From a virus, in IMG/VR virus record IMGVR_UViG_3300025012_000031, positions 62,001 through 126,000 of that record: a DNA stretch of 64,000 bases; one strand, written 5' to 3'. How positions within the stretch are numbered: position 1 is the stretch's first letter; each line of letters opens with the position of its first letter. Positions 1 through 7,373 of this stretch are shown here, piece by piece. Under the pieces are notes generated by a model. The model was given only the letters and a program-made list of their open reading frames with translations, ran no database searches and was not told the DNA's origin. Made by a program: the position numbers and the translations under genes.

Positions 1-71
1 TTATCTTCGACCCCCAAACGGCCGTAAAACTTCAAATTTTAAAAGAACTGATTTGCTGATTGAAAGATGTT

Positions 72-100
72 ATTATAACAAAGATGAACCACAATGTCAA
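72..100 (-). promoter_or_regulatory. early sigma70-like promoter
   Basis: Minus-strand TTGACA (95-100) and TATAAT (72-77) with a 17-bp spacer and an extended -10 (TGT before TATAAT). Transcription would leave the window to the left. Confidence 0.8.
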
Positions 101-136
101 TAACTTTTTTCATCCTTGTGTATTTTGTTACTTCGT

Positions 137-251
137 GCCAGCGTAGGGAATCGAACCCTTGTCTCCGAGAAGTAGAATTATACCCGAGGGAATCGAACCC
201 TCATCAACCGTCCTGCGCGCATGGTGTTTGGACGTCCGCCAGATCTGGCAT
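137..251 (-). other. tRNA-derived region with two T arms
   Basis: Two T-arm signatures (GGTTCGATT flanked by GGG/CCC) lie about 45 nt apart on the minus strand, at about 143-160 and 186-204. The distal one is preceded by a TCTcggAGA hairpin like a class II variable arm. The outer bases TGCCAG (246-251) and CTGGCA (138-143) could pair. No normal D or anticodon arm is visible, so this looks like fused or decayed tRNA 3' halves. A TTG-started ORF of about 46 codons overlaps it without support. Confidence 0.45.
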
Positions 252-395
252 TTTTGAAATTAGAAATAACCGAGCAATGTTCCGACGAGCGGAATTAAAG
301 ATTGAACAGTGACCTCGAGTATTCAATCCATACTTCTTCAAATTTCTAGTCAATGATAACTTATTCGAGGTGTTCGGTTCCATTCATAAGGTCGA

Positions 396-424
396 ATTAT
401 AACAAAGATGACGAACTATGTCAA
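396..424 (-). promoter_or_regulatory. early sigma70-like promoter
   Basis: Minus-strand TTGACA (419-424), 17-bp spacer, TATAAT (396-401), with TGT just before the -10. It points toward the tRNA-like region at 137-251. Confidence 0.8.
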
Positions 425-454
425 CAAAAATCTTCTTCGCCAAACATATTTTTC

Positions 455-778
455 TTAATCTTTTGCTAAATCACTAACCGCGCTTGACCAAGTAGCATGA
501 CCATTGTCAACGAGTAATTTATTCAGATTGAGTGCATATCCACCATCTTGTAAAAATATGACACCATTTTGTCCATGATCAAATGTATGAAGTTTAAACA
601 TTCCTGGATATTGCTCGAAGCATTTCTCAAGAAAGACCTTTGAATCAGGACCGCATTCTTTTATAGATGCTAATTTAATTTGTTTATCATGTACCCAAAT
701 ATTAAATCCTAGATCAACGTCAACGACAATCTGATCTCCGCTAATAACACTTTTCAAATATGCATTAAACGAATACAT
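455..778 (-). CDS. SNase-like OB-fold protein (hypothetical)
   Basis: 107 aa. Residues 10-40 (SGDQIVVDVDLGF, then IKLASI) resemble the first strands of staphylococcal-nuclease-like domains, which usually read DGDT(I/V)...LG...RL.GI. The catalytic Arg/Glu pattern is not evident, so nuclease activity is doubtful. It follows the 788-1459 gene by 9 bp and a purine-rich stretch (AAGGATG) precedes the ATG, so it is probably translated from the same message. The family match is an inference from a weak pattern. Confidence 0.6.
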   Translation of the reverse strand: MYSFNAYLKSVISGDQIVVDVDLGFNIWVHDKQIKLASIKECGPDSKVFLEKCFEQYPGMFKLHTFDHGQNGVIFLQDGGYALNLNKLLVDNGHATWSSAVSDLAKD

Positions 779-787
779 AGAATTAGT

Positions 788-1459
788 TCATCCTTTTAAC
801 ATCCAAGATTTAAAATTGAATGATTTCTTTTCTTTTTCGATTTCTTTCAAGATATAGTCGTCATAGAAAGCGCGAGCATCTTGATTTGAATCGTTTGGTT
901 TATAACTGAAGTTCTTCCATGTACTCTCGGGAACTCGATGATAGACGGCGATCTTTCCTCCCGCGTATCTCCCGAGTGTTGGGTCCAATATCTTGTTGTC
1001 TTTTGTCAGGATGACGCCGTGTTCTAAGATATCAAACAAGAACGGTCTCGGACCTTCACCCGTCTTAGCCCAAGAAGCAGCATCACCTAACGAACCTTTA
1101 TTGATGATAATCACGTAAGCAAGATCACCGTACTTCGTGCCGTTCCTGTTAACGAAGTCAAGGGCATTATAATAACATCTCCCGACTTTACGACTACAAG
1201 CCTCAGCATCTTTCGGAAAGCTTTTAACACCAACAGAATCAACAAAATCGCCGGAGCGAATCTTATCAAAAATCCATGGTCCGGCGTTATGTGTTAATCG
1301 GAAGAATTCTTCCTTCATATAAGAAACATCATCAATCCCGGCTTCATCCGGAAAATCCCGCATCCATTTAGCGTGTAAAGCCTTTACATAATCTCTTGCA
1401 AGATCTTCAAGACCACCACCGCCAACAGACTCGGTTAGATATCGCTTAAATGATATCAC
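788..1459 (-). CDS. putative capsid-targeted internal head protein
   Basis: 223 aa with a GTG start that overlaps the upstream TGA (GTGA), so translation is probably coupled. The N-terminus MISFKRYLTE followed by SVGGGG fits a T4-type capsid-targeting sequence with a prohead-protease site (hydrophobic-x-Glu). Downstream, a Cys (GRCYYNAL, near residue 95), a His (EHGVIL, near 147) and an Asp (ILDPTLG, near 157) occur in the order Cys-His-Asp seen in papain/transglutaminase-type folds. A cysteine-hydrolase function is only a hypothesis. If packaged, the protein would enter the host with the DNA. Confidence 0.7.
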   Translation of the reverse strand: MISFKRYLTESVGGGGLEDLARDYVKALHAKWMRDFPDEAGIDDVSYMKEEFFRLTHNAGPWIFDKIRSGDFVDSVGVKSFPKDAEACSRKVGRCYYNALDFVNRNGTKYGDLAYVIIINKGSLGDAASWAKTGEGPRPFLFDILEHGVILTKDNKILDPTLGRYAGGKIAVYHRVPESTWKNFSYKPNDSNQDARAFYDDYILKEIEKEKKSFNFKSWMLKG

Positions 1460-1623
1460 CCCTGACCCCGACTGATCTTCTTCATACGACGAGCATTCTT
1501 ACTCTTAAAGCGAGTGTATTTGCTCGAACCCTGGGAGGTGACCTTATTCTTACGAACGATCCTCTTCAATGATCCAGTATCGCTCTTCGTCGGTTTAACC
1601 TTTGTTGTTGCTTTTGCGGCCAC
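1456..1623 (-). CDS. small basic protein
   Basis: 55 aa, GTG start at 1623 with GGAGA upstream. About 30 percent of residues are Lys or Arg, with dense basic patches (KRIVRKNK, KSKNARRMKK). No family is recognised; the composition suggests a nucleic-acid-binding or DNA-packaged protein. Its TGA overlaps the GTG of the capsid-targeted gene 788-1459, which links the two in one unit. Confidence 0.7.
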   Translation of the reverse strand: MAAKATTKVKPTKSDTGSLKRIVRKNKVTSQGSSKYTRFKSKNARRMKKISRGQG

Positions 1624-1679
1624 GGCTGTTCTCCAATCATAGATGTAATTGATTTACATTCGTTCCGCTATTTCATTCT

Positions 1680-1754
1680 TGGAGCGGGCGAAGGGATTCG
1701 AACCCTCGACTTTCACATTGGCAATGTGAATCTCTACCACTGAGTTACGCCTGC
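1680..1754 (-). tRNA. tRNA-Gly(GCC)
   Basis: Complete cloverleaf with anticodon GCC in a canonical loop (U33, A37). The acceptor pairs over 7 bp with one G-U, and the 3' CCA is encoded. Confidence 0.88.
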
Positions 1755-1755
1755 A

Positions 1756-1956
1756 TACGGTTTTTGTGCCTCGCTTATATACCAAGACGCACATAGACTA
1801 CCGAAACTACCTTCCCTTGGTCTCTCGTCAAGCGCACCGTGCTAACGTCCCCCAGCTAGCTACCCCGTGTCAGGCCATCCGTCCGATGATGTCACTAGGC
1901 CCAAACATCCAGGAGATGAAATTATTAGTCATCTCCTACGATACATCCGAGAAATT
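1756..1956. other. gene-free, structured intergenic stretch
   Basis: About 200 bp, richer in GC than its neighbours, with no ORF carrying a ribosome site. It holds an 8-bp hairpin (GGAGATGA/TCATCTCC, about 1911-1935) without a T-run. It could be the leader of the tRNA-Gly transcript or an uncharacterised RNA; nothing firmer can be said. Confidence 0.35.
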
Positions 1957-2757
1957 TTATTCGTCGTCATCATAACGATCTTCGGTTGGTTCTTCATACA
2001 TCTCAGAATATACATTTGCTTCTGGTATTTTCTTCTCAATGCCCTTGACTATTCCATCGGCGGTCGACTTATGATCGTCTTTATGATAACATACTTTAAT
2101 TTTTAACGGGTCTTCATTTACAACATCAACGAATATGACGCCCTTTTGCACTAGTGATTCTGCTGGGATAGCACCGGTCTTTGCGGCACCACGATCCATG
2201 CCATCCCAATCTTCAAAATGTGGATGTTTTTCGAGGTATTCATCAATCGAAAGAATGTCACCCCTCCAATAGAATCCCTCAATGCTCTTCAACAAATCTT
2301 TCAATCTAAGTGCAATTGGTAATGCCCCGACGGTAGATGATATTTTAATATGTGGATGTTTACCTAAGTACGATCGCAGTAAAGTCAAATCATGCCACGT
2401 CAAGTGTTTGCCGATGATTTCTATTGCAAGCAAGTACTTACTCAGTGGTTTAACGGCCTTTGTATAAATTCGTTCTTCTGCTTCATGATCTTTATGTTTA
2501 TATCCTGAAGTAGGAACAATTTTGTATTTATGAGAAAGTTTATCACCATCAATTACGAAACGAATATCAGAATTCTCATCTTTACCCGTTACTATCCAAA
2601 ATCTCTTATCGCGAGAAAATGAAATCTGTTGAGCATGCGTCTTTAATTCATCATCAATCAATATCCTTCCAACATTTTCAGCCGGTGTAATATGATATAG
2701 AAGTCCAACTTGTTTGCCTTCTTTAAGAAAATCTCTAAATCTAATTAAAGATGACAT
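1957..2757 (-). CDS. capsid-targeted ADP-ribosyltransferase-like protein
   Basis: 266 aa. The N-terminus MSSLIRFRDFLKE|GKQ is a T4-type capsid-targeting sequence with a prohead-protease-like x-Glu site at residue 13. Then come LYHITP (residues 20-25), a long segment with SFSRDKRF (about 46-53), FVIDGDKLSHKYK (about 67-79) and HEAEERI (about 91-97). The His / Ser-Phe-Ser / Glu order matches the H-Y/S-E layout of ART-fold enzymes, where the Glu is catalytic. T4 Alt is a packaged, processed and injected ART, so this may be a functional analogue. The C-terminus is acidic. The ART assignment rests on motif order only; the targeting motif is clearer. Confidence 0.6.
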   Translation of the reverse strand: MSSLIRFRDFLKEGKQVGLLYHITPAENVGRILIDDELKTHAQQISFSRDKRFWIVTGKDENSDIRFVIDGDKLSHKYKIVPTSGYKHKDHEAEERIYTKAVKPLSKYLLAIEIIGKHLTWHDLTLLRSYLGKHPHIKISSTVGALPIALRLKDLLKSIEGFYWRGDILSIDEYLEKHPHFEDWDGMDRGAAKTGAIPAESLVQKGVIFVDVVNEDPLKIKVCYHKDDHKSTADGIVKGIEKKIPEANVYSEMYEEPTEDRYDDDE

Positions 2758-2870
2758 TCGTATTCCTTTTGTTGTAATTTAAGTGGCCCACCCTCACCGC
2801 GTCCAATGAGTGATATCTGTTAATTCAGATCTGTAAGTGTGCATCGTTGAGAGGCCGGTAGGGCGATACT

Positions 2871-2949
2871 TGGAGCGGGCTGGGGGAATCGAACCCCTTA
2901 TTGCTGGTTTGGAAGACCAGTATTGCTACCTTACAACTTATCAGCCTGC
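2871..2949 (-). tRNA. tRNA-Gly(TCC)
   Basis: Complete cloverleaf, anticodon TCC (U33, A37), GGGGG T-stem, encoded CCA. Confidence 0.88.
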
Positions 2950-2955
2950 ATTAAA

Positions 2956-3105
2956 TTAATTGATCACCGGACAACCATCACAACGAAAAACATCCGAGTT
3001 GTGGCGCATCATCCATTCATCTTTCATCTCTAACCGTTCAGACTCAGTGATAACATCATTGCCAAGAGAAAGAAAATACTTTGCTTCATTGCATGCAGTT
3101 TCCAT
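2956..3105 (-). CDS. hypothetical small protein
   Basis: 49 aa from ATG 3105, with AAGGAG 7 nt upstream. Rich in Glu and Met, with a C-terminal C-x-x-x-x-C (FRCDGCPVIN). It lies between two tRNA genes and was probably co-transcribed with them. No family recognised. Confidence 0.6.
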   Translation of the reverse strand: METACNEAKYFLSLGNDVITESERLEMKDEWMMRHNSDVFRCDGCPVIN

Positions 3106-3126
3106 GTTTGTCTCCTTCGTTAGTTG

Positions 3127-3213
3127 TGGAAGAGAAGAGCGTACTTGAAACGCAGACCTTGCGGTCCGAACTGCTTAGCAGGCAGCCTCAGCAACCTTGC
3201 TGATTTCTTCTCC
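3127..3213 (-). tRNA. tRNA-Ser(GCT)
   Basis: 87 nt, class II with a GACC/GGTC variable arm. Anticodon GCT; encoded CCA. Confidence 0.85.
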
Positions 3214-3220
3214 ATGATCT

Positions 3221-3297
3221 TGGTAGCCCCGCAGGGAATCAAACCCTGTTAATCCGCTTTGTAAGAGCGGCACCTCGTTCAACCGAGTCCCGAAGCT
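3221..3297 (-). tRNA. tRNA-Val(TAC)
   Basis: Cloverleaf with canonical loop and anticodon TAC; CCA encoded; T loop is TTTGATT. Confidence 0.85.
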
Positions 3298-3313
3298 ATG
3301 ATGTATTTGCTAG

Positions 3314-3385
3314 TCCCTTCGGAAGAAATCGAATCTTCGTCTGCCGATTATCAGTCGGCGGCTACTACCATTGAGCTACGAAGGG
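3314..3385 (-). tRNA. tRNA-Ile(GAT)
   Basis: Cloverleaf with perfect acceptor and T stems and anticodon GAT. CCA is not encoded (CTA at that place), so 3'-end addition is needed; a CCA-adding enzyme is encoded at 62534-63793. Confidence 0.85.
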
Positions 3386-3528
3386 ATGAAATGTTTTGCC
3401 TGCAAGCATTTACCTATTTATGCTTGCATACCGTCCATAGAACGATACCCGTGGACATCTGGTTTGACGCACCAGGAATAGGATGGGTACGTCTACATGA
3501 GGGCTCCACGCAGTAAGCAAAATTTAAG

Positions 3529-3599
3529 TACGCCAAGAAAGATTCGAACTCTCATTATCCGGTAATCGGCCGGGTGTCCTACCATTGGACGATAGGCGC
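3529..3599 (-). tRNA. tRNA with non-canonical anticodon loop
   Basis: D stem GTCC/GGAC, anticodon stem and T arm are recognisable. The anticodon loop reads CCGATTA: position 33 is C instead of U and 37 is T. GAT falls at 34-36, but isotype assignment is unsafe. CCA is not encoded. Confidence 0.6.
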
Positions 3600-3612
3600 A
3601 TGTAGTACAAAA

Positions 3613-3687
3613 TGGTATTCCTGACTCGAGTTGAACGAGTGTAGCCCTCTTATAAGGAAGGTCCTCTAACCGTTGAGGTACAGGAAC
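3613..3687 (-). tRNA. tRNA-Ile(TAT)
   Basis: Complete cloverleaf, anticodon TAT, encoded CCA. It reads AUA directly, without the CAT-plus-lysidine route many bacteria use. Confidence 0.82.
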
Positions 3688-3698
3688 ATGTTTTTACT

Positions 3699-3772
3699 TG
3701 GTAGTCCCACCCGGAATCGGACCGGGGTATTCGGTACGTCAGACCGACACTCTACCATTGAGCTATGGGACC
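3699..3772 (-). tRNA. tRNA-Val(GAC)
   Basis: Complete cloverleaf, perfect TCGGT/ACCGA anticodon stem, anticodon GAC, encoded CCA. Confidence 0.86.
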
Positions 3773-3784
3773 ATGTTACACAAG

Positions 3785-3854
3785 AGACGATGTGGGGATT
3801 CGAACCCCAATCTTTAAGTTTTGCAGACTTAAGCCCCACCTTGAGGTCACCGTC
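3785..3854 (-). tRNA. tRNA-Cys(GCA)
   Basis: Complete cloverleaf, anticodon GCA, perfect TGGGG T-stem. CCA not encoded. Confidence 0.85.
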
Positions 3855-3866
3855 ACGTTTGACTAT

Positions 3867-4109
3867 TTACTTTCTTTTCCCAGCACGGAATTCGTCATCG
3901 ATGTCATCAAGACGTTGCCATTCTTTATTCAACTCTGGTACTTCGTGTTTAGTGTTGTCATATTTCTTACAAAAGCGAATCAGTTCCTTAATTCGCTGAA
4001 TCTTATCTTTTACTTCCTGATGCGTTTTCTCCGGCATATTTTTCCAAGCATCACCGGCACCCGAACCCTCTGACAGAACATCTTTAATCTTGTCAAAATT
4101 ATTCATCAT
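3867..4109 (-). CDS. putative capsid-targeted internal head protein
   Basis: 80 aa. The N-terminus (M)MNNFDKIKDVLSE|GSGAG carries the NNFDK tag shared by five genes in this window, ending in a hydrophobic-x-Glu site followed by a Gly-rich linker. The mature part would be a short, highly charged helix rich in Lys and Glu, much like T4 internal proteins I-III. It starts 2 bp after the stop of 4112-4486. Confidence 0.68.
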   Translation of the reverse strand: MMNNFDKIKDVLSEGSGAGDAWKNMPEKTHQEVKDKIQRIKELIRFCKKYDNTKHEVPELNKEWQRLDDIDDEFRAGKRK

Positions 4110-4111
4110 GA

Positions 4112-4486
4112 TTATTTCTTCTTGCTTGTAATCGTGACAAACTTCTTCGGGACATCAATTTCCCAAGACTTCATTCGAATGATGTAACAATCATCTTTTT
4201 CATCAACGATGCGAAGTTTACCATCGATATTGTTTGATGACTTAAGAACATCATTCAGGAGATCGGCGAGTTTACGATCTTTAAGAGTATTAAGTGCATA
4301 CTCCCAAAAATCAAAATCAACCTTTGCTTTCATCTTACCGAGTGCCGCCTCTTTTTCACGGGTAGCATCATCATGTTCAGATTGACGTTTCTTCTGTGCG
4401 TCTTGTCTTTGCTGGGCGCCTACACGGGCCTGTGCAGAATTCCGGCCGCCTAGACCTTCTAATACTAAATCAAAATTATTCATCAT
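4112..4486 (-). CDS. putative capsid-targeted internal head protein
   Basis: 124 aa. The N-terminus (M)MNNFDLVLE|GLGGRN has the NNFD tag and a short protease-type site. The body has a basic/acidic helical region (residues 25-55) and a C-terminal beta-rich segment ending in KKK. GGAGG lies 6 nt before the ATG. Immediately upstream are an 8-bp hairpin (CAACAGAA/TTCTGTTG) and a GATAAATA late-type motif at 4517-4524. Confidence 0.68.
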   Translation of the reverse strand: MMNNFDLVLEGLGGRNSAQARVGAQQRQDAQKKRQSEHDDATREKEAALGKMKAKVDFDFWEYALNTLKDRKLADLLNDVLKSSNNIDGKLRIVDEKDDCYIIRMKSWEIDVPKKFVTITSKKK

Positions 4487-4516
4487 ATTCCTCCAACAGA
4501 ATTTATGTTCTGTTGT

Positions 4517-4524
4517 TATTTATC
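4517..4524 (-). promoter_or_regulatory. late-type promoter motif GATAAATA
   Basis: Minus-strand GATAAATA directly upstream of a hairpin and the capsid-targeted pair 4112-4486 and 3867-4109. T4 late promoters read TATAAATA; the G variant also precedes the major capsid gene here. Confidence 0.45.
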
Positions 4525-5305
4525 TGGTATGATATTCCCATAATGCTTTGAAGATTGCATTGACATCACAATCATAAAATCCGGAGGAGTTGATGCAGTT
4601 AAACTCAATCACCTTCATCTCTGACTCATTAATCAACGCAAGGTCCATCACACAACAAGAATTAGGCAACCACTTATCGGCAAATTCTTGTGCTTCAAGA
4701 ATGACACCTTTATCAACCTGTCTCTGGGAAAATAATTGTCCGTTATTTCGGTACATACTCCCGGTGATGACTTTTCCACCAACAATGAACCAACGATATT
4801 CGGCATCAATGTTTTGCGGTTCTGAAAGAACGATCATCGTATCAGGCTGAAGCTGATATGACCCAGACGATGCACAAAGAACTCTGTCCCGAAGCCAAAG
4901 AACCAATTCACCAGCAGTATCAACCAACCCCGTGTATTCTTTCAAATCCTTCGAAGGTCGAGTGAACCACATTTCATCTGAAGGTCTTGTCTCGAGGAAC
5001 TTAATAGCTTCATCTAATCTGATCGGCGAAGTGTTCAACATATCATCGCGATTTGACACAAATGCATCATAGTTCGCTTTAGACAGATCAAAATGTAATC
5101 CTGCCCAACCCAATTCTAATCCAACTTCTGTAAGCGATGTTGAACCGTATGGAATGAATTCTTTACCAACGATTGGTTCATCTGACATCAACTCATGAGA
5201 AAACGGAAGTAAACCAATGAACTCATGTGGATACGGCGAAACCGCTTCCTTAATTGCCAAAAGATGCTTTGGATTAATTAAGTTATGTTGGATCAAAAAT
5301 TTCAT
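4520..5305 (-). CDS. ATP-grasp domain protein
   Basis: 261 aa. The layout resembles phage ATP-grasp/DUF4343-type proteins: an N-terminal pre-ATP-grasp part, then EYRWFIVGGKVITGSMYR (about residues 168-185), VMDLAL (about 218) and the metal-binding ending VIEFNCINSSGFYDCD (about 233-248), in which E-x-N is typical of ATP-grasp ligases. Such enzymes join a carboxylate to an amine using ATP; the substrate cannot be read from sequence. It stands alone between tRNA-Asn and the capsid-targeted genes. Confidence 0.72.
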   Translation of the reverse strand: MKFLIQHNLINPKHLLAIKEAVSPYPHEFIGLLPFSHELMSDEPIVGKEFIPYGSTSLTEVGLELGWAGLHFDLSKANYDAFVSNRDDMLNTSPIRLDEAIKFLETRPSDEMWFTRPSKDLKEYTGLVDTAGELVLWLRDRVLCASSGSYQLQPDTMIVLSEPQNIDAEYRWFIVGGKVITGSMYRNNGQLFSQRQVDKGVILEAQEFADKWLPNSCCVMDLALINESEMKVIEFNCINSSGFYDCDVNAIFKALWEYHTR

Positions 5306-5324
5306 TTCATCATTCTTTCATAAG

Positions 5325-5398
5325 CTCCGGAGCCGAGCTTCGATCTCGGAACGATACGGTTAACAGCCGTACTCCCCTACCCTCAGGGACCCACCGGA
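5325..5398 (-). tRNA. tRNA-Asn(GTT)
   Basis: Cloverleaf with TACGG/CCGTA anticodon stem and anticodon GTT; one mismatch in the acceptor. Confidence 0.82.
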
Positions 5399-5407
5399 AT
5401 AAAGTCT

Positions 5408-5572
5408 TTATTTCGTCATTCTAAGCAGCAGGGACCTCATATCCGTCGGTTCCTGTTTACTTAAAACTTTAACATCTTTACAGCCACACCAAGGACAGTC
5501 TACACCAACTGCGGGTGATTGCCATTCATGGTTGCATTGAATCTCTGTGTTCTTACAAAGTAGAATAAACAT
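5408..5572 (-). CDS. mini zinc-binding protein
   Basis: 54 aa from ATG 5572. Cys residues at C6, C13 with N-H-x-W, then CPWCGC form a likely zinc ribbon. One of many very small Cys-rich proteins in this window. The ribosome site is weak (GAAAG). Confidence 0.6.
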   Translation of the reverse strand: MFILLCKNTEIQCNHEWQSPAVGVDCPWCGCKDVKVLSKQEPTDMRSLLLRMTK

Positions 5573-5590
5573 CTTTCATTCTTTCTTAAG

Positions 5591-5665
5591 CTCCGCCTAC
5601 AGGACTCGAACCTGTCTCAGTCTCGGTTAACAGCCGAGTGTCGTCGCCCGGACGACTCAAGCGGA
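5591..5665 (-). tRNA. tRNA-Asn(GTT), second copy
   Basis: Complete cloverleaf, perfect CTCGG/CCGAG anticodon stem. The stop codon of the HEG 5657-6274 lies inside its 5' end (9-bp overlap). Confidence 0.85.
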
Positions 5666-6274
5666 ATGTATAAATGATATAGCCTTTGAAATTTCACCTT
5701 TGGTATTGCTCATCATATCTTTCCACTTAATACGATGAACGACCCAACCATGTTCATTTAAAAGTCTATCCTTTCTTATATCTCTTTCTTTAACATCTGT
5801 AAATCTTTCGTGTTGGTCTCCGTCGATTTCAATCGCCTTCTTTAAATGTGGCCAAGCAAAATCTATTGAGTAAATACCAACACAATGTTCTCTGTTGAAA
5901 TTTTTATCATCGAACTCATTTTCAATTACTCTCATGAAAAATTGTTCGGGCCAAGAAGGTTCATTATTCCATCTTGATTTACCGATGTTCCAGGCCTTTC
6001 CTGAAGAATGAGCCAGTTTCATTGATTCGCTAATTTTATTCTTTGTCTTAACGCTAAGAATCCTGCCTGTTCCTGCTATGCCTAACTTCCTACGAGTGTC
6101 TTCAGTAACAATAAACCGAAGACCATTATCTTTAGCCTTCATGAACTGATTAGTACCCTTCTTACCAGTCATACCGTTTTTGTAACGACGATTTGGATTA
6201 ACAGGACAACACCGCTCATGATTACGATGACTATTTTCGTTTTTACATTCCTTGGCACAGAATTGACAATACAC
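5657..6274 (-). CDS. EDxHD (Vsr-like) homing endonuclease
   Basis: 205 aa, GTG start. N-terminal zinc-finger-like C-x2-C...H-x4-C segment (residues 3-24), NUMOD3-like middle (KTKNKISESMKLAH), then a Vsr-fold nuclease: EQFF near 119, YSIDFAWPHLKKAIEIDGDQH (split over about 142-162) and VHRIKW near 182. Asp-Phe-Ala and the E-I-D-G-D-x-H core match the EDxHD homing family. A TATAAATA late motif (6305-6312) and a 10-bp hairpin that includes the start codon lie upstream. It ends inside tRNA-Asn, and a tRNA 5' fragment lies upstream, which indicates insertion in a tRNA locus. Confidence 0.82.
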   Translation of the reverse strand: MYCQFCAKECKNENSHRNHERCCPVNPNRRYKNGMTGKKGTNQFMKAKDNGLRFIVTEDTRRKLGIAGTGRILSVKTKNKISESMKLAHSSGKAWNIGKSRWNNEPSWPEQFFMRVIENEFDDKNFNREHCVGIYSIDFAWPHLKKAIEIDGDQHERFTDVKERDIRKDRLLNEHGWVVHRIKWKDMMSNTKGEISKAISFIHSA

Positions 6275-6312
6275 GATAAAGAACCTTTCTTGGTGTCTTT
6301 ATCGTATTTATA
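6273..6312 (-). promoter_or_regulatory. late promoter plus start-codon hairpin
   Basis: TATAAATA on the minus strand (6305-6312). Arms 6296-6305 and 6273-6282 (ACGATAAAGA/TCTTTATCGT) form a perfect 10-bp stem covering the GTG start. A late transcript would begin inside the left arm and leave the start free; read-through RNA would hide it. Confidence 0.7.
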
Positions 6313-6318
6313 AATTCT

Positions 6319-6357
6319 ATTTAAGTCAGCTGCTCTACCAATGAGCCACCTGGGAAT
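6319..6357 (-). pseudogene. tRNA 5' fragment
   Basis: The minus strand reads an acceptor-like TTCCCAGG, D stem GCTC/GAGC with ATTGGTA loop, and the anticodon 5' stem GCTGA followed by CTTAAAT, where it stops and runs into the HEG late promoter. No matching 3' half follows, so it is a truncated tRNA left beside the HEG. Confidence 0.65.
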
Positions 6358-6570
6358 GTAATTTTGAAAAGGTAGATTGGTACCTTTCCTTTTTCAATAG
6401 TTCATACCCAACCGTACTAGACCAAATCATTTATCAGTCAGAAATCTCGAGGTCATTGCTTCAACGGCTCAAGGCCTCCACTACTCGGCATCACAGAATC
6501 AAAATCGTCGCATATAAAATAGTGAGCATATTTTATCGCCTAGAGCAGAAGCTCCGATTAATGTATTTGT
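6358..6570. other. non-coding stretch
   Basis: No ORF with a ribosome site. Two hairpins: AAAGGTA/TACCTTT (about 6373-6393) and ATAAAATA/TATTTTAT (about 6514-6538). Possibly tRNA spacer or processing signals. Confidence 0.3.
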
Positions 6571-6571
6571 T

Positions 6572-6648
6572 TGGTCGAGGCGGCCGGAATCGAACCGACA
6601 TCTACCTGGTTAAAAGCCAGATGTAAAACCAATTTTTACTACGCCCCG
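6572..6648 (-). tRNA. tRNA-Lys(TTT)
   Basis: Complete cloverleaf, canonical loop, anticodon TTT, encoded CCA. Confidence 0.85.
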
Positions 6649-6658
6649 ATAAAGCAAG

Positions 6659-6741
6659 TCAGGGCGGGGGGATTCGAACCCACGATGCGGTTTCCCGCTC
6701 TCGATTAAAAGTCGAGTGTAGTACCTCTCTACGACGCCCTG
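6659..6741 (-). tRNA. tRNA with Lys anticodon TTT on a class II scaffold
   Basis: 83 nt. Perfect CTCGA/TCGAG anticodon stem with loop CTTTTAA gives TTT. A 16-nt variable region forms GCGG/CCGC, as in Leu, Ser or Tyr tRNAs. CCA is not encoded. Anticodon and scaffold disagree. Confidence 0.7.
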
Positions 6742-6747
6742 AAGGTA

Positions 6748-6823
6748 TGGTGCGCGCAGTGGGAATTGAACCTACAACCTTCCGGTTAAGAGCCGGGTAC
6801 TCTGCCAATTGAGTTATGCGCGC
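6748..6823 (-). tRNA. tRNA-Lys(CTT)
   Basis: Complete cloverleaf with 7-bp acceptor GCGCGCA/TGCGCGC and anticodon CTT; CCA encoded. Confidence 0.86.
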
Positions 6824-6826
6824 ATA

Positions 6827-6874
6827 TTAAATTCTGTCTCCTGGTTTAGACCCAGGTTTCTGTTTGTATTTCAT
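6827..6874 (-). CDS. micro-ORF
   Basis: 15 codons from ATG 6874 with a strong AAGGAG 8 nt upstream; Lys- and Pro-rich. It directly follows the early promoter 6904-6932 and ends next to tRNA-Lys(CTT). It may be a leader peptide. Confidence 0.4.
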   Translation of the reverse strand: MKYKQKPGSKPGDRI

Positions 6875-6903
6875 CTTGTGTACTCCTTGTTAATTATGAA
6901 GCT

Positions 6904-6932
6904 ATTATATAACATTGTAATGAATATGTAAA
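6904..6932 (-). promoter_or_regulatory. early sigma70-like promoter
   Basis: TTTACA (6927-6932), 17-bp spacer, TATAAT (6904-6909), minus strand. It would drive the Lys tRNA cluster. Confidence 0.72.
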
Positions 6933-6941
6933 TAGAAAAGT

Positions 6942-7352
6942 TTATTTGAAAACGTAAGGTGTTCTTTTTTCTTTAAGACCGACATTGTTCGCCGTTTTTA
7001 CAATTTCACCTTTTTTAATCTGGATGATGTTTTGGATTTCAACTTCATCGCCTTGTCCACGATAACCGTTTCCAGTATCGATGATGTATGTTTTCTTTTC
7101 GCCCACCTTACCGTATTCTCCACCCGAACCGATGATGAAAACCTCTTGCCACTTGACAGGATAACCAGAGCCGCGTAGACAAACCATGACCGTCTGATCG
7201 TATTCTTTATCCATCGCGAGAATTTCTTCAATGGTCGTTTTACTCTTCGGGAAATGATAACCCTTCATGATGTACCAATCAGCACGTCTGACTGGCTTAT
7301 ATCCACCGGGACCTTCAGAAATGATTCCTAAAACTTTATCGAAATTATTCAT
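6942..7352 (-). CDS. putative capsid-targeted internal head protein
   Basis: 136 aa. MNNFDKVLGIISE|GPGG is a clear copy of the NNFDK targeting tag with a hydrophobic-x-Glu site followed by a Gly/Pro linker. The rest is a compact beta-rich domain (KTYIIDTGNG, VEIQNIIQIKKGEIV) of no known family. GGGAGA lies before the ATG. It lies between tRNA genes, so it shares their transcription unit. Confidence 0.72.
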   Translation of the reverse strand: MNNFDKVLGIISEGPGGYKPVRRADWYIMKGYHFPKSKTTIEEILAMDKEYDQTVMVCLRGSGYPVKWQEVFIIGSGGEYGKVGEKKTYIIDTGNGYRGQGDEVEIQNIIQIKKGEIVKTANNVGLKEKRTPYVFK

Positions 7353-7373
7353 AAGTAAATCTCCCTTGTTTGT

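Noticed and set aside
137-251. tmRNA
   Set aside because: No tag reading frame, no pseudoknot-like repeats and no alanine-type acceptor; the T arms look tRNA-derived.
2758-2870. Plus-strand tRNA-Asn-like hairpin (CTGTTAA loop)
   Set aside because: Stem does not pair and there is no T arm.
3386-3528. Hairpins CTGGT/ACCAG and GTCCA/TGGAC that resemble a further tRNA (Asp-like)
   Set aside because: No T-loop consensus and no acceptor pairing; position 33 would be wrong too. Kept as plain spacer.
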